A stretch of 64,000 nt of DNA from NCBI GenBank assembly GCA_902760755.1, contig CACWHK010000005.1, positions 1 to 64,000 on the forward strand, in the 5' to 3' direction. The stretch's first letter is position 1. Each line of letters opens with the position of its first letter. Source of the stretch: an uncultured Lachnospiraceae bacterium. Its GTDB lineage: Bacteria; Bacillota; Clostridia; Lachnospirales; Lachnospiraceae. The notes beneath the pieces were generated by a model. That model did no database searches. It was not told where the DNA came from and saw only the letters and a list, made by a program, of their open reading frames with translations. Of the stretch, positions 1-7,359 are shown one piece after another. The translations under genes and the position numbers were made by a program.

Positions 1-1029
1 GAGGAGCAGGGAATCAATGTTTTGGACTGCTGGATGCCCCATCCGAAGTCACGGGACGTGATCGGAACTGCAATCCGCAGTCATCGGGAGAAGTGGATGA
101 TCCAGGGCCATGTGGGTGCCACCTGGCAGAACGGGCAGTATGTCCGGACCAGAGACCTTAGGTTTGTGGTTCCTGCCTTTGAAGACCTGCTGAAACGGCT
201 GCATACGGATTATATCGACTTCGGTATGATCCATTACGTGGATGCGAAGGAGGACTGGGACCGCTGCATGAACAGCGAGTATTACGGCTACGTGGAGAAG
301 CTGAAGGCAGAGGGGACCATCCGCCATGTGGGTCTTTCCACCCATAACCCCAGGATTGCAAAGGAAGCCATCGAGTCCGGGGTTGTTTCCATGATCATGT
401 TCTCCATCAATCCGGCCTTCGATATGCGGCCGGCTACGGAGGATATCCATACCATGTATGATAACTTCACGCCCGATATGGCCGGGATCGACGAGGAGCG
501 TGGGGAGCTCTACCGGCTCTGTGAGGAGCGTGGTGTTGGGATTACTGTTATGAAGGGGTATTTCGGGGGCAGACTGTTTGATGTGAAGACCTCCCCCTTC
601 GGTGTCGCATTTTCGCCGGTACAGTGTCTGCATTATGCGCTGACCCGGCCGGGAGTAGCGACCGTGCTTTGCGGATATGATACGAAGGAGCAGATCGATG
701 CTGCCGTGGCATATGAGACGGCTGCGGAGGAAGAGAAGGACTATGCTTCGATCCTGGCGAAGGCACCACTCCATGCCTACTCGGGGGCCTGTGTCTATTG
801 CGGACATTGCAAGCCCTGTCCCATGGATATCGATATCGCCATGGTGAACAAGTTCTATGATCTGGCGGTACAGCAGCCGGAGGTGCCGGAGAGTGTGAAG
901 GCGCATTATGAGGCGCTGGAGAAGCACGCGGGAGACTGTATCGGTTGTAAGGGATGCGAGACAAGGTGTCCCTTCGGTGTGGGGATCGCGGAGCGGATGC
1001 AGAGAACGGCGAAGTTGTTCGGGTGCTGA
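1..1029 (+). CDS. Aldo/keto reductase with C-terminal 2x[4Fe-4S] domain (5' partial)
   Basis: The reading frame is open from the first base, so the N-terminus, including the usual Asp/Tyr part of the catalytic tetrad, lies outside the window. The visible 342 residues show an AKR TIM barrel: a segment on Tyr-Ile-Asp-Phe-Gly, then RHVGLSTHNP, and a late VLCGYDTKEQID strand. The C-terminus carries two cysteine clusters, C-x2-C-x2-C-x2-C (Cys codons at 790-819) and C-x2-C-x2-C-x3-C (about 934-970), each followed by Pro, which fits two [4Fe-4S] clusters of the ferredoxin-like tail known in clostridial AKRs. It is probably a cytoplasmic oxidoreductase; the substrate is unknown. The next gene starts 82 bases downstream. 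Confidence 0.88.
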   Translation, partial: EEQGINVLDCWMPHPKSRDVIGTAIRSHREKWMIQGHVGATWQNGQYVRTRDLRFVVPAFEDLLKRLHTDYIDFGMIHYVDAKEDWDRCMNSEYYGYVEKLKAEGTIRHVGLSTHNPRIAKEAIESGVVSMIMFSINPAFDMRPATEDIHTMYDNFTPDMAGIDEERGELYRLCEERGVGITVMKGYFGGRLFDVKTSPFGVAFSPVQCLHYALTRPGVATVLCGYDTKEQIDAAVAYETAAEEEKDYASILAKAPLHAYSGACVYCGHCKPCPMDIDIAMVNKFYDLAVQQPEVPESVKAHYEALEKHAGDCIGCKGCETRCPFGVGIAERMQRTAKLFGC

Positions 1030-1111
1030 GACATATAGCGAATCTGTTACGTCGGGATATTCAGAAACCGAATGATCCCGGGGGAGAGAAGCATCATACG
1101 GAGAAACGAAT

Positions 1112-2533
1112 TTGAAGAAGAATGACATCTTTGAGGTGGAAATTGAAGATATGAGCAAGGACGGTGAGGGCATCGGACATGTGGATGGCCTTACTGTTTT
1201 TGTGAAGGATACGGCCCCGGGAGACCGGATCCGGGCGCGGCTTACGAAGGAGAAGAAGAATCTGGCCTACGGCCGTCTGGAGGAAGTGCTTGAACCCTCA
1301 CCGGACCGGGTGACACCGGTGTGTGAGAAGGCCAGAAGCTGCGGAGGCTGCACCATGCAGCACATTTCCTACAGCCGTCAGCTGGAGCAGAAGGCGTCTT
1401 ACGTGGAAAACTGCCTCCGTCGGATCGGAGGGGTTGCGGATGCAGCGGACCTTATGGAGCCAATCCTCGGCATGGAGGAACCCTATGCCTTTCGGAACAA
1501 GATGCAGTTTCCGGTGGGAACGGACCGGGAGGGACGCCCGGAGCTTGGATTCTATGCTGGTCGGACCCATGCACTGATCCCGCTTTCGGACTGTCCGGTG
1601 GGACATCCGGTGAACCGGGAGCTTCTGCAGGCTATGCGGGAGTATCTTTCGGAAGCGGCGGTTCCGGTGTATGACGAGGAGACGCATACGGGACTGGTCC
1701 GTCACGTGCTGACCCGGGTGGGTTTTGGCACGGGGCAGGTGATGGTCTGTATCGTTGCGAACGGAGAGAAGCTTCCGAAGCAGGAGCTGCTGATCGGGAA
1801 GCTGGAGCAGGCTGTGGAGACCTATAACCGTCGGAGCGAGGACAGTCCGGAACTGACGCTTTCCTCCGTTACGCTGAATGTAAATAAGGATAAGACCAAC
1901 CGGATCCTCGGCTTTTCGAGCCGGGTTCTTGCAGGGGCACCGGTGATCGAGGATACCATCGGGGATATTCGCTTCGAGATCGCACCGGAATCCTTCTTCC
2001 AGGTGAATCCGGTACAGACGGAGAAGCTCTACGGCAGGGCACTGGAATATGCGGGCCTTACCGGAGAGGAGACGGTCTGGGATATGTACTGTGGGATCGG
2101 CACCATTTCCCTCTTTCTGGCAAGGAAGGCAAGGAAGGTCTACGGCGTGGAGATCGTGCCCCAGGCCATAGAGAATGCAAAGAAGAACGCAAAGCTGAAC
2201 GGCGCTGCGAATACGGAGTTCTTCGTCGGAAAGGCAGAAGAGGTTGTTCCCCGCCTGTACAAGGAGGATGAGGAGACCTATCGCGCAGACGTGGTGGTTG
2301 TGGACCCGCCGCGAAAGGGGTGTGACCGGGCACTGCTGGAAACCCTCATTTCCATGGCTCCGAAGAGGATCGTCTATGTCTCCTGTGACCCGGCGACACT
2401 GGCCCGGGACATCGCAATCCTGAGGGAGGGAGGCTACCATCCGAAGCGGGTAACCCCCACGGACATGTTCCCCCATAGTTCCCACGTGGAGTGTATAGCG
2501 TGTATACAAAAGCAGGAAGTGAAAAACGATTAG
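1112..2533 (+). CDS. rlmD: 23S rRNA (uracil-C5)-methyltransferase, RlmD/RlmCD (TrmA) family
   Basis: This SAM-dependent enzyme makes 5-methyluridine in 23S rRNA. The 473 residues show an N-terminal TRAM domain (about 1-60), then Cys residues in PVCEKARSCGGC with a later DCPVGHP for the Fe-S cluster typical of RumA. The SAM-binding loop is DMYCGIGTISLF, and the catalytic Cys lies in VSCDPATLARD near the C-terminus. The TTG start at 1112 is chosen because the product then begins directly with the TRAM domain; no earlier in-frame start with a good ribosome site was seen. Whether it modifies U1939, U747 or both, as in Firmicute RlmCD, cannot be told from sequence. Confidence 0.93.
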   Translation: MKKNDIFEVEIEDMSKDGEGIGHVDGLTVFVKDTAPGDRIRARLTKEKKNLAYGRLEEVLEPSPDRVTPVCEKARSCGGCTMQHISYSRQLEQKASYVENCLRRIGGVADAADLMEPILGMEEPYAFRNKMQFPVGTDREGRPELGFYAGRTHALIPLSDCPVGHPVNRELLQAMREYLSEAAVPVYDEETHTGLVRHVLTRVGFGTGQVMVCIVANGEKLPKQELLIGKLEQAVETYNRRSEDSPELTLSSVTLNVNKDKTNRILGFSSRVLAGAPVIEDTIGDIRFEIAPESFFQVNPVQTEKLYGRALEYAGLTGEETVWDMYCGIGTISLFLARKARKVYGVEIVPQAIENAKKNAKLNGAANTEFFVGKAEEVVPRLYKEDEETYRADVVVVDPPRKGCDRALLETLISMAPKRIVYVSCDPATLARDIAILREGGYHPKRVTPTDMFPHSSHVECIACIQKQEVKND

Positions 2534-2575
2534 AAATATAAAGATATGAGAATGTCTTTCTGATGGGGGGAACAG

Positions 2576-3043
2576 ATGATGATTGAATTAAAACCTGCTC
2601 TGAGGGATGATGTTGAAATAGTCTGGAGGATGCAGGTTGAGGCTTTTTCCGGACTTCTGGAAAAATATCAGGATTATGAAACAAGCCCTGCTGCCGAAGA
2701 AATGAAAAGTGTAGCTGCGAGATTTGAACAGCCCGGCTCAGAGTACTATTTCATAATGGCCGGTGACAAACCGGTCGGAGTGATTCGTATTATTGATAAA
2801 AAGGATGGCAGCAGGAAGCGCATTTCTCCTATTTGGATCATGGAAGAGTATCGAGGTAGGGGCTATGCTCAGGCTGCGATGGAAGAAGCAGAGAGAATAT
2901 ACGGAAAGAATCACTGGTGTCTGGATACCATTCTGCAGGAAAAGGGCAATCTGCACCTGTATGAGAAAATGGGATATCATCAAACCGGCAAGATAGAACA
3001 TATCAACGATCGAATGGATATTGTATTCTATGAAAAGGACTGA
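2576..3043 (+). CDS. GNAT-family N-acetyltransferase
   Basis: The 155-residue protein has the GNAT fold signature: an acceptor-site N-terminus (KPALRDDVEIVWRMQ), a central beta pair (YYFIMAGDKPVGVIRI), the acetyl-CoA pyrophosphate loop EEYRGRGYAQAAM (R/Q-x-x-G-x-G/A) and a C-terminal LYEKMGYHQTGK strand. The substrate is unknown. The ATG follows GGGGGGAACAG. The stop is only five bases before the M24 peptidase start, so the two are probably co-transcribed. By eye this pair is richer in A/T than the flanking genes. Confidence 0.88.
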   Translation: MMIELKPALRDDVEIVWRMQVEAFSGLLEKYQDYETSPAAEEMKSVAARFEQPGSEYYFIMAGDKPVGVIRIIDKKDGSRKRISPIWIMEEYRGRGYAQAAMEEAERIYGKNHWCLDTILQEKGNLHLYEKMGYHQTGKIEHINDRMDIVFYEKD

Positions 3044-3048
3044 GGAAG

Positions 3049-3747
3049 ATGGGATTAACAGATTATAAAGCGGTTCAGAAGATTGCAAAAGACACGATCA
3101 AATATATTAAAACGGAAATCAGACCGGGGATGTCATTAAAAGAGGTGAGACAGCTCTGTGAGAATAAGATGCTTGAGCTTGGAGCGGATTCGTTCTGGTA
3201 TTATGATATCGGAGCCTTTGTCTTTTCCGGAGATGAAACAACCATATCGGTATCGGGACGGGAGTATTCCACATCAGATCGGATGATTGCTTTGGATGAT
3301 ATTATTACGATAGACCTCAGCCCGCAGGTTGGGAATACTTGGGGAGATTACGCAAGAACGGTCATCATTCAAAATGGGAAAGCAGTTCAATCAGATGAAG
3401 AAGTACTAAATGCAAAGTGGCGTGCGGGACTTGAAGCGGAGAAGAAGTTGCATAAGAGAATGACAGAAATCGTGAGCCCCGAGATGACGTTTGAAGAACT
3501 GTATTATCAGATGAATGAGTATATTTGCGAAGAGGGATATATCAACCTCGATTTCATGGGCAATCTCGGGCACTCCATTGTCCGCAGGAAAGAAGATCGG
3601 ATTTATATTGAAAAAGGGAATAGTGCGAAACTGAGGGATGTTCACTTTTTTACATTTGAACCCCATATTAGTGTCAGCGGATCAAAGTATGGATATAAAA
3701 GGGAAAACATCTATTACTTCGACAAAGACGGTATAAAAGAGTTGTAA
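3049..3747 (+). CDS. M24-family metallopeptidase (Xaa-Pro aminopeptidase-like)
   Basis: The 232 residues cover the pita-bread M24 catalytic domain without the N-terminal creatinase domain of full aminopeptidase P. The five expected metal ligands are visible in order: Asp in IDLSPQ, Asp in WGDYARTV, His in LGHSIV, Glu in FTFEPH and Glu in KRENIYYF. It should therefore be able to bind two metal ions. The peptide or other substrate is not known; some M24 proteins are not peptidases. It follows the GNAT gene by five bases, preceded by GAGGAAG. Confidence 0.86.
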   Translation: MGLTDYKAVQKIAKDTIKYIKTEIRPGMSLKEVRQLCENKMLELGADSFWYYDIGAFVFSGDETTISVSGREYSTSDRMIALDDIITIDLSPQVGNTWGDYARTVIIQNGKAVQSDEEVLNAKWRAGLEAEKKLHKRMTEIVSPEMTFEELYYQMNEYICEEGYINLDFMGNLGHSIVRRKEDRIYIEKGNSAKLRDVHFFTFEPHISVSGSKYGYKRENIYYFDKDGIKEL

Positions 3748-3781
3748 AAAGCATTTTTGGTTAATCAACGAAATCATGAGA

Positions 3782-3821
3782 ATGCAAGATTCTTGCATAT
3801 CCCTCCGCCATATTGTAGAAT
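3782..3821 (+). promoter_or_regulatory. Promoter with perfect palindrome over the -35 box
   Basis: TTGCAT (3793-3798) and TAGAAT (3816-3821) are 17 bases apart, a good sigma-A promoter for the membrane-protein gene at 3859. A perfect 8-1-8 palindrome, ATGCAAGA-T-TCTTGCAT (3782-3798), ends in the -35 box, which suggests an operator. No regulator is adjacent. Confidence 0.6.
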
Positions 3822-3858
3822 AGAACTGTATAAAAAAACATGTGGAGGTGATCGTAGT

Positions 3859-4830
3859 TTGTCTAACAAAGAGATTTACAAAAAGACGCTAACATTTTCA
3901 CTGCGACGGTTCATTTTCAACACCTGCTGTCTTCTTCTGGTGGGAGCGCTGTCGGTTTTCGGCTTCCTCCTGGTGGACAAGATGTTTGACAAGGGACTGA
4001 TCGGACTTGCCATCGGGATTCTCTTCGGAATCATCATTGTTGCGGTGGTTGCCCACTTCTTTTCCTATATTTACAAGGCCGGACATATCGTCATGATGAT
4101 GAAGGCGGTTACGGAAGGAACGCTCCCCGATGATGTGTATCATGAGGGAAAGCGCCTTGTGAAGGAACGCTTTACAACGGTGGCACTTTACTATGCTGCA
4201 ACCAGAGTGATCAAGGCCATCTTCAATGAGATCGGCAGTCTGATCACCAGAGGTGCGGAGGCCATCGGAGGAGATACGGGTAATGCCATCGGAAATGCGA
4301 TCAGCATCGGTATCAATGTGGTTGTCGGTTTCCTCTGTGACTGCTGCCTCGGCTGGGTATTCTACCGTAAGGACAAGGGTGCCGTAAAGGCAACACTTGA
4401 GGGGGGCGTTATCTTCTTCAAGAACGGAAAGGCGCTTCTTCGGAACCTGGGACGGATCTTCGGTATGGGGATTGCATCCCTTCTGATGATCGGCGGAGCA
4501 TTTACGGGAGTCTTCTTCCTGATCTTCAACAATTTCGGGGATGCCTTCACATCGCTTCGGGATGAGATCATGGAAGCCGGTGTTAGAAACAGCTGGGACA
4601 TTCCGGCGTTCTTCAACAACCCGACCAATCTTGCCCTGATCGCTGCTGCGATCGTGGGACTGATCCTGTGGGCAATCATTCACGGTACCTTTATCCGTCC
4701 GTTCATTCTGGTCGGTGTGATCCGGAACTACATGGAGGCCGGGATCAAGAGCAATGTTCTGGCAGAGGATTATTCGACTCTGGAAAAGAAATCAAAGAAA
4801 TTCGCGAAGTATATGGAAAAAGAAAACTGA
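3859..4830 (+). CDS. Multi-pass membrane protein of unknown function
   Basis: The start is the TTG at 3859, eight bases after a strong GGAGGTG (3844-3850); an earlier in-frame ATG has no ribosome site and would read through the promoter. The 323-residue product has about five or six hydrophobic spans, two near the N-terminus, one near the middle (INVVVGFLCDCCLGWVFY) and two or three in the second half. It contains no catalytic motif I recognise and ends in a Lys-rich tail. It has the general look of Clostridia envelope proteins with a repeated 3-TM pattern. A single promoter upstream and a terminator directly downstream make it monocistronic. Confidence 0.72.
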   Translation: MSNKEIYKKTLTFSLRRFIFNTCCLLLVGALSVFGFLLVDKMFDKGLIGLAIGILFGIIIVAVVAHFFSYIYKAGHIVMMMKAVTEGTLPDDVYHEGKRLVKERFTTVALYYAATRVIKAIFNEIGSLITRGAEAIGGDTGNAIGNAISIGINVVVGFLCDCCLGWVFYRKDKGAVKATLEGGVIFFKNGKALLRNLGRIFGMGIASLLMIGGAFTGVFFLIFNNFGDAFTSLRDEIMEAGVRNSWDIPAFFNNPTNLALIAAAIVGLILWAIIHGTFIRPFILVGVIRNYMEAGIKSNVLAEDYSTLEKKSKKFAKYMEKEN

Positions 4831-4842
4831 CAGAAAAAGAAC

Positions 4843-4889
4843 ACCCGGAGTGCAGGCTGGAAGAATTGCCAGACTGCCTCCGGGTTTTT
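4843..4889 (+). terminator. Rho-independent terminator after the membrane-protein gene
   Basis: ACCCGGAG (4843-4850) pairs with CTCCGGGT (4878-4885), with further inner pairing GCAGGCTGG/CCAGACTGC, followed by a T-run. It sits between convergent genes and may act on both strands. Confidence 0.85.
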
Positions 4890-4902
4890 AAAAGAAGGAT
4901 TC

Positions 4903-5607
4903 TTATTTTGCGGTATTTGTGATATATTCGGTGTACTGTGAGATCACGGTATCCTTTTTTGCTTTGGGAAGCAGTACATTGCTCCCGTCGGAGAGGCAGA
5001 CGGAGGCTCCGCTGATCCGCTCGATATACTTCGGATTGACAAGAAGGCCTCGTCTTAGCTCGATAAAGTCCTTTCCGAAGAGACCTGCAACCTCGGAGAA
5101 GTTTATCAGTACACGGTCGGTCTGTCCGTTTCGGCTGCAGATATTGGTATAATGACGGTCGCTTTCAAGCTTGATTACATTTTCGGGATAATAGATGTGG
5201 ATGTCCCTGCCGGAGTGGATTACCACGGGTGAGGCCTCCTGCTTGTTCAATCGAATGCTGACACGGGCAAAGGCCTTTACGATATCGGCTTCGCTGCAGG
5301 GCTTGACCAGATAGTCTGTTGCCTGTACCCGGAAGGCGTCAACCGCGTGATCAAGGCTGGTGGTGACAAAGATGATCTGGGTTTCGGGAGATAATTCCTT
5401 TACATCCTTCGCAATATCCACACCGAGTTCATTTTCCAGATAAACATCCTGAAAGATAAGGGAATAGAAGCTGCCGTTTCGTATGCTTTCAATCAGCTTG
5501 GCACCGGTGTCAAACCAGACCATTTCCAGTTCATCGGTTATATCCATGAGGGAGAATCGGATCTTTTCGGCATCGGCCCTGGTGTCATCACATATTGCAA
5601 TCAGCAT
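4903..5607 (-). CDS. LytTR-family response regulator
   Basis: The 234-residue protein has an N-terminal receiver domain (AICDDTRAD acidic pocket, phospho-acceptor Asp in LIFQDVYLEN, TDYLVKP lysine loop) and a C-terminal LytTR DNA-binding domain (about 130-230; DIHIYYPENVIKLESDRHYTNI through the RGLLVNPKYIERI region). It is transcribed divergently from the GHKL sensor kinase at 5871, so the two very likely form an AgrA/AgrC-like two-component system. Such pairs often sense peptides and control secreted products; the adjacent peptidase lipoproteins are candidate targets, but no pheromone gene was recognised. Confidence 0.92.
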   Translation of the reverse strand: MLIAICDDTRADAEKIRFSLMDITDELEMVWFDTGAKLIESIRNGSFYSLIFQDVYLENELGVDIAKDVKELSPETQIIFVTTSLDHAVDAFRVQATDYLVKPCSEADIVKAFARVSIRLNKQEASPVVIHSGRDIHIYYPENVIKLESDRHYTNICSRNGQTDRVLINFSEVAGLFGKDFIELRRGLLVNPKYIERISGASVCLSDGSNVLLPKAKKDTVISQYTEYITNTAK

Positions 5608-5651
5608 GGGAGTCTCCTTTCGGTGTTCTTTGCAGCATTTAGTATATCATA

Positions 5652-5738
5652 CTATGTACCATAGGATCGTGTCTATGGCATAAAATCTGCATCAAATGTC
5701 TTATTTTTTGCACGAAATGTTTTCTCTGTCTTTTCGTG
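5652..5738. promoter_or_regulatory. Divergent regulator/kinase control region with inverted repeats
   Basis: Between the divergent genes are a CTATG-TAC-CATAG palindrome (5652-5664) and a longer-spaced inverted repeat, CACGAAA (5711-5717) with TTTCGTG (5732-5738). Either could be a LytTR or other operator. The assignment is by symmetry and position only. Confidence 0.35.
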
Positions 5739-5777
5739 ATACATATACTCTTGATAAAATAACTCATGTTACAGCAT

Positions 5778-5834
5778 AAAAACCAATGAGATCCTTCGGG
5801 CGTATGCCCTCAGGATGGCATGCGGGTGGTTTTG
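5778..5834 (+). promoter_or_regulatory. Hairpin in the leader of the sensor kinase gene
   Basis: CGTATGCC (5801-5808) pairs with GGCATGCG (5817-5824). Outside it, AAAACCA (about 5779) can pair with TGGTTTT (about 5828). The structure ends some 40 bases before the kinase start and has a weak T-rich end, so it could be a leader structure or partial terminator. Confidence 0.35.
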
Positions 5835-5870
5835 GATATGATTTAAAATGTACAGAAAGGTAAATGATCT

Positions 5871-7241
5871 ATGACGAACAGTGCCGGAGATCCTCAACTG
5901 TGGGGAATGCTTCTCTATGTCTTTCTCTGCTCATTTCCATATATGGTGCTGGTGTTGCTTTCCTTCCGGGGACATTGGCGTTTTCCCAAGCCGGTGACTA
6001 TTTTACTGGCCTTCACGGCGATCTTCGTACAGATGATGATCGTGGTGATCCAAAGATATGTGCCGGGAATTCGGGGGCAGGTGTGGGACCTGATCTCCTC
6101 CGCCCTGTATATCACCTTTATTTTTCTAACCATACGGGAGCACATAGGGAAGCTCATCTTTACGGTGCTTGTGCTGACCACTCTGGGGGACTTTGTGATC
6201 ATGAGCGCAAAGAATCTGGAGGGGCTCTTTTTCCCCGAAGAGGCGGCTCTTGCCTACTACTATACATATCATCTGTTCATCCTGCTGATGCTGGTCCTTG
6301 TGCTTCCGGTGATCTATTTCCTTGTGTTTAAGGATATCGCTCCGCCGGGAAACAGTCCCTCCGGCAGACTTGTAAAGGACGGGAAAACCGTGTGGCACCC
6401 CTGGTGGTACCAGTGGCTGGTTCCTGCCGTGTTCTATCTGGTCTGGATGCAGCATTTTTACGGATCCGGAAGATCGACGCTGGAAACTGCGTTGGATCCC
6501 ATGAATACGGTATATCTTTTCCTGATCGACGCGGGTTCGGTGCTGATCTACCGGATCATCGTAAAATCAGCGGAGCTTTACGAAACGCATCTGGCGCTGC
6601 AGGAGGAAAATCATGCGACCTCGATCCAGAGACTCTGTTATGAAAGCTTAAACAGCCGTCTGGAAACCATGCGGAGGACCAGACATGATCTTCGTCACCA
6701 CACGGCGCTTCTGAAGGAGATCCGGCAAAGCGGGGATCTTTCTGCCCTGGACGAGCTGATCGACACGTATACGGAGCAAAATTACCTGGATCAGCCCTTT
6801 TTCTTCTGTGAAAATGAAACTGTCAATATCATCCTGGTGTATTATTCCGAGACGGCCTATCGGAACAGCATTTCCCTGTCCGTAAAGGCGGAGATTCCGG
6901 AGGATGTATTTGTGGATAAGAAGGATCTATCCGTGTTATTCGGAAACCTTCTTGAAAATGCATCGGATGCCTGCAGCGAGGTGGAGGGCGAACGGTTTAT
7001 AGATCTGAATGTAACCTATAAGAGTACGGCAGGCGGAACTCATTATCTGTCCCTGACCTTAAAGAACAGCTTCGTTACGGTACCGACCCGCAACGAAAAG
7101 GGAGGCTTCTTTTCCACTAAGCATGCAGGCGAGGGGATCGGAGTCACTTCGGTGGAGAGCATTACGAAGAAGTACGACGGTGCTTGCTCCTTCACCCCCG
7201 AAGACGGTGTCTTCACCGTGTCGGTCATCCTGTATGAATGA
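5871..7241 (+). CDS. GHKL-type sensor histidine kinase (AgrC-like)
   Basis: The 456-residue protein has about six N-terminal membrane spans (1-230), a coiled linker with the phospho-acceptor box RRTRHDLRHH (about 265) and a C-terminal GHKL ATPase: N-box NLLENASDAC and G-box GEGIGVTSV. This is the HPK10-like architecture that pairs with LytTR regulators, and the divergent gene at 4903-5607 is one. The ATG follows AGAAAGG. No cognate peptide precursor was found between the two genes. The next downstream genes encode exported zinc metallopeptidases. Confidence 0.92.
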   Translation: MTNSAGDPQLWGMLLYVFLCSFPYMVLVLLSFRGHWRFPKPVTILLAFTAIFVQMMIVVIQRYVPGIRGQVWDLISSALYITFIFLTIREHIGKLIFTVLVLTTLGDFVIMSAKNLEGLFFPEEAALAYYYTYHLFILLMLVLVLPVIYFLVFKDIAPPGNSPSGRLVKDGKTVWHPWWYQWLVPAVFYLVWMQHFYGSGRSTLETALDPMNTVYLFLIDAGSVLIYRIIVKSAELYETHLALQEENHATSIQRLCYESLNSRLETMRRTRHDLRHHTALLKEIRQSGDLSALDELIDTYTEQNYLDQPFFFCENETVNIILVYYSETAYRNSISLSVKAEIPEDVFVDKKDLSVLFGNLLENASDACSEVEGERFIDLNVTYKSTAGGTHYLSLTLKNSFVTVPTRNEKGGFFSTKHAGEGIGVTSVESITKKYDGACSFTPEDGVFTVSVILYE

Positions 7242-7268
7242 TACACGGGTGAGATAGGAAAACTTTTC

Positions 7269-7317
7269 GTGCATTGTTTCGGCCTGTTCGTGCAGGAAAT
7301 GAAACAATGCACTTTTT
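7269..7317 (+). terminator. Terminator after the sensor kinase gene
   Basis: A perfect 12-bp stem, GTGCATTGTTTC (7269-7280) with GAAACAATGCAC (7301-7312), is followed by TTTTTCT. It separates the kinase from the peptidase operon. Confidence 0.9.
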
Positions 7318-7359
7318 CTATGCTATAAAGCACTTGAACTGATGAAAGAAGGGGGAGCC

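Noticed and set aside
49-1173. Minus-strand frame opposite the aldo/keto reductase
   Set aside because: His/Leu/Pro-rich product without motifs, while the plus strand encodes a clear enzyme with two Fe-S motifs.
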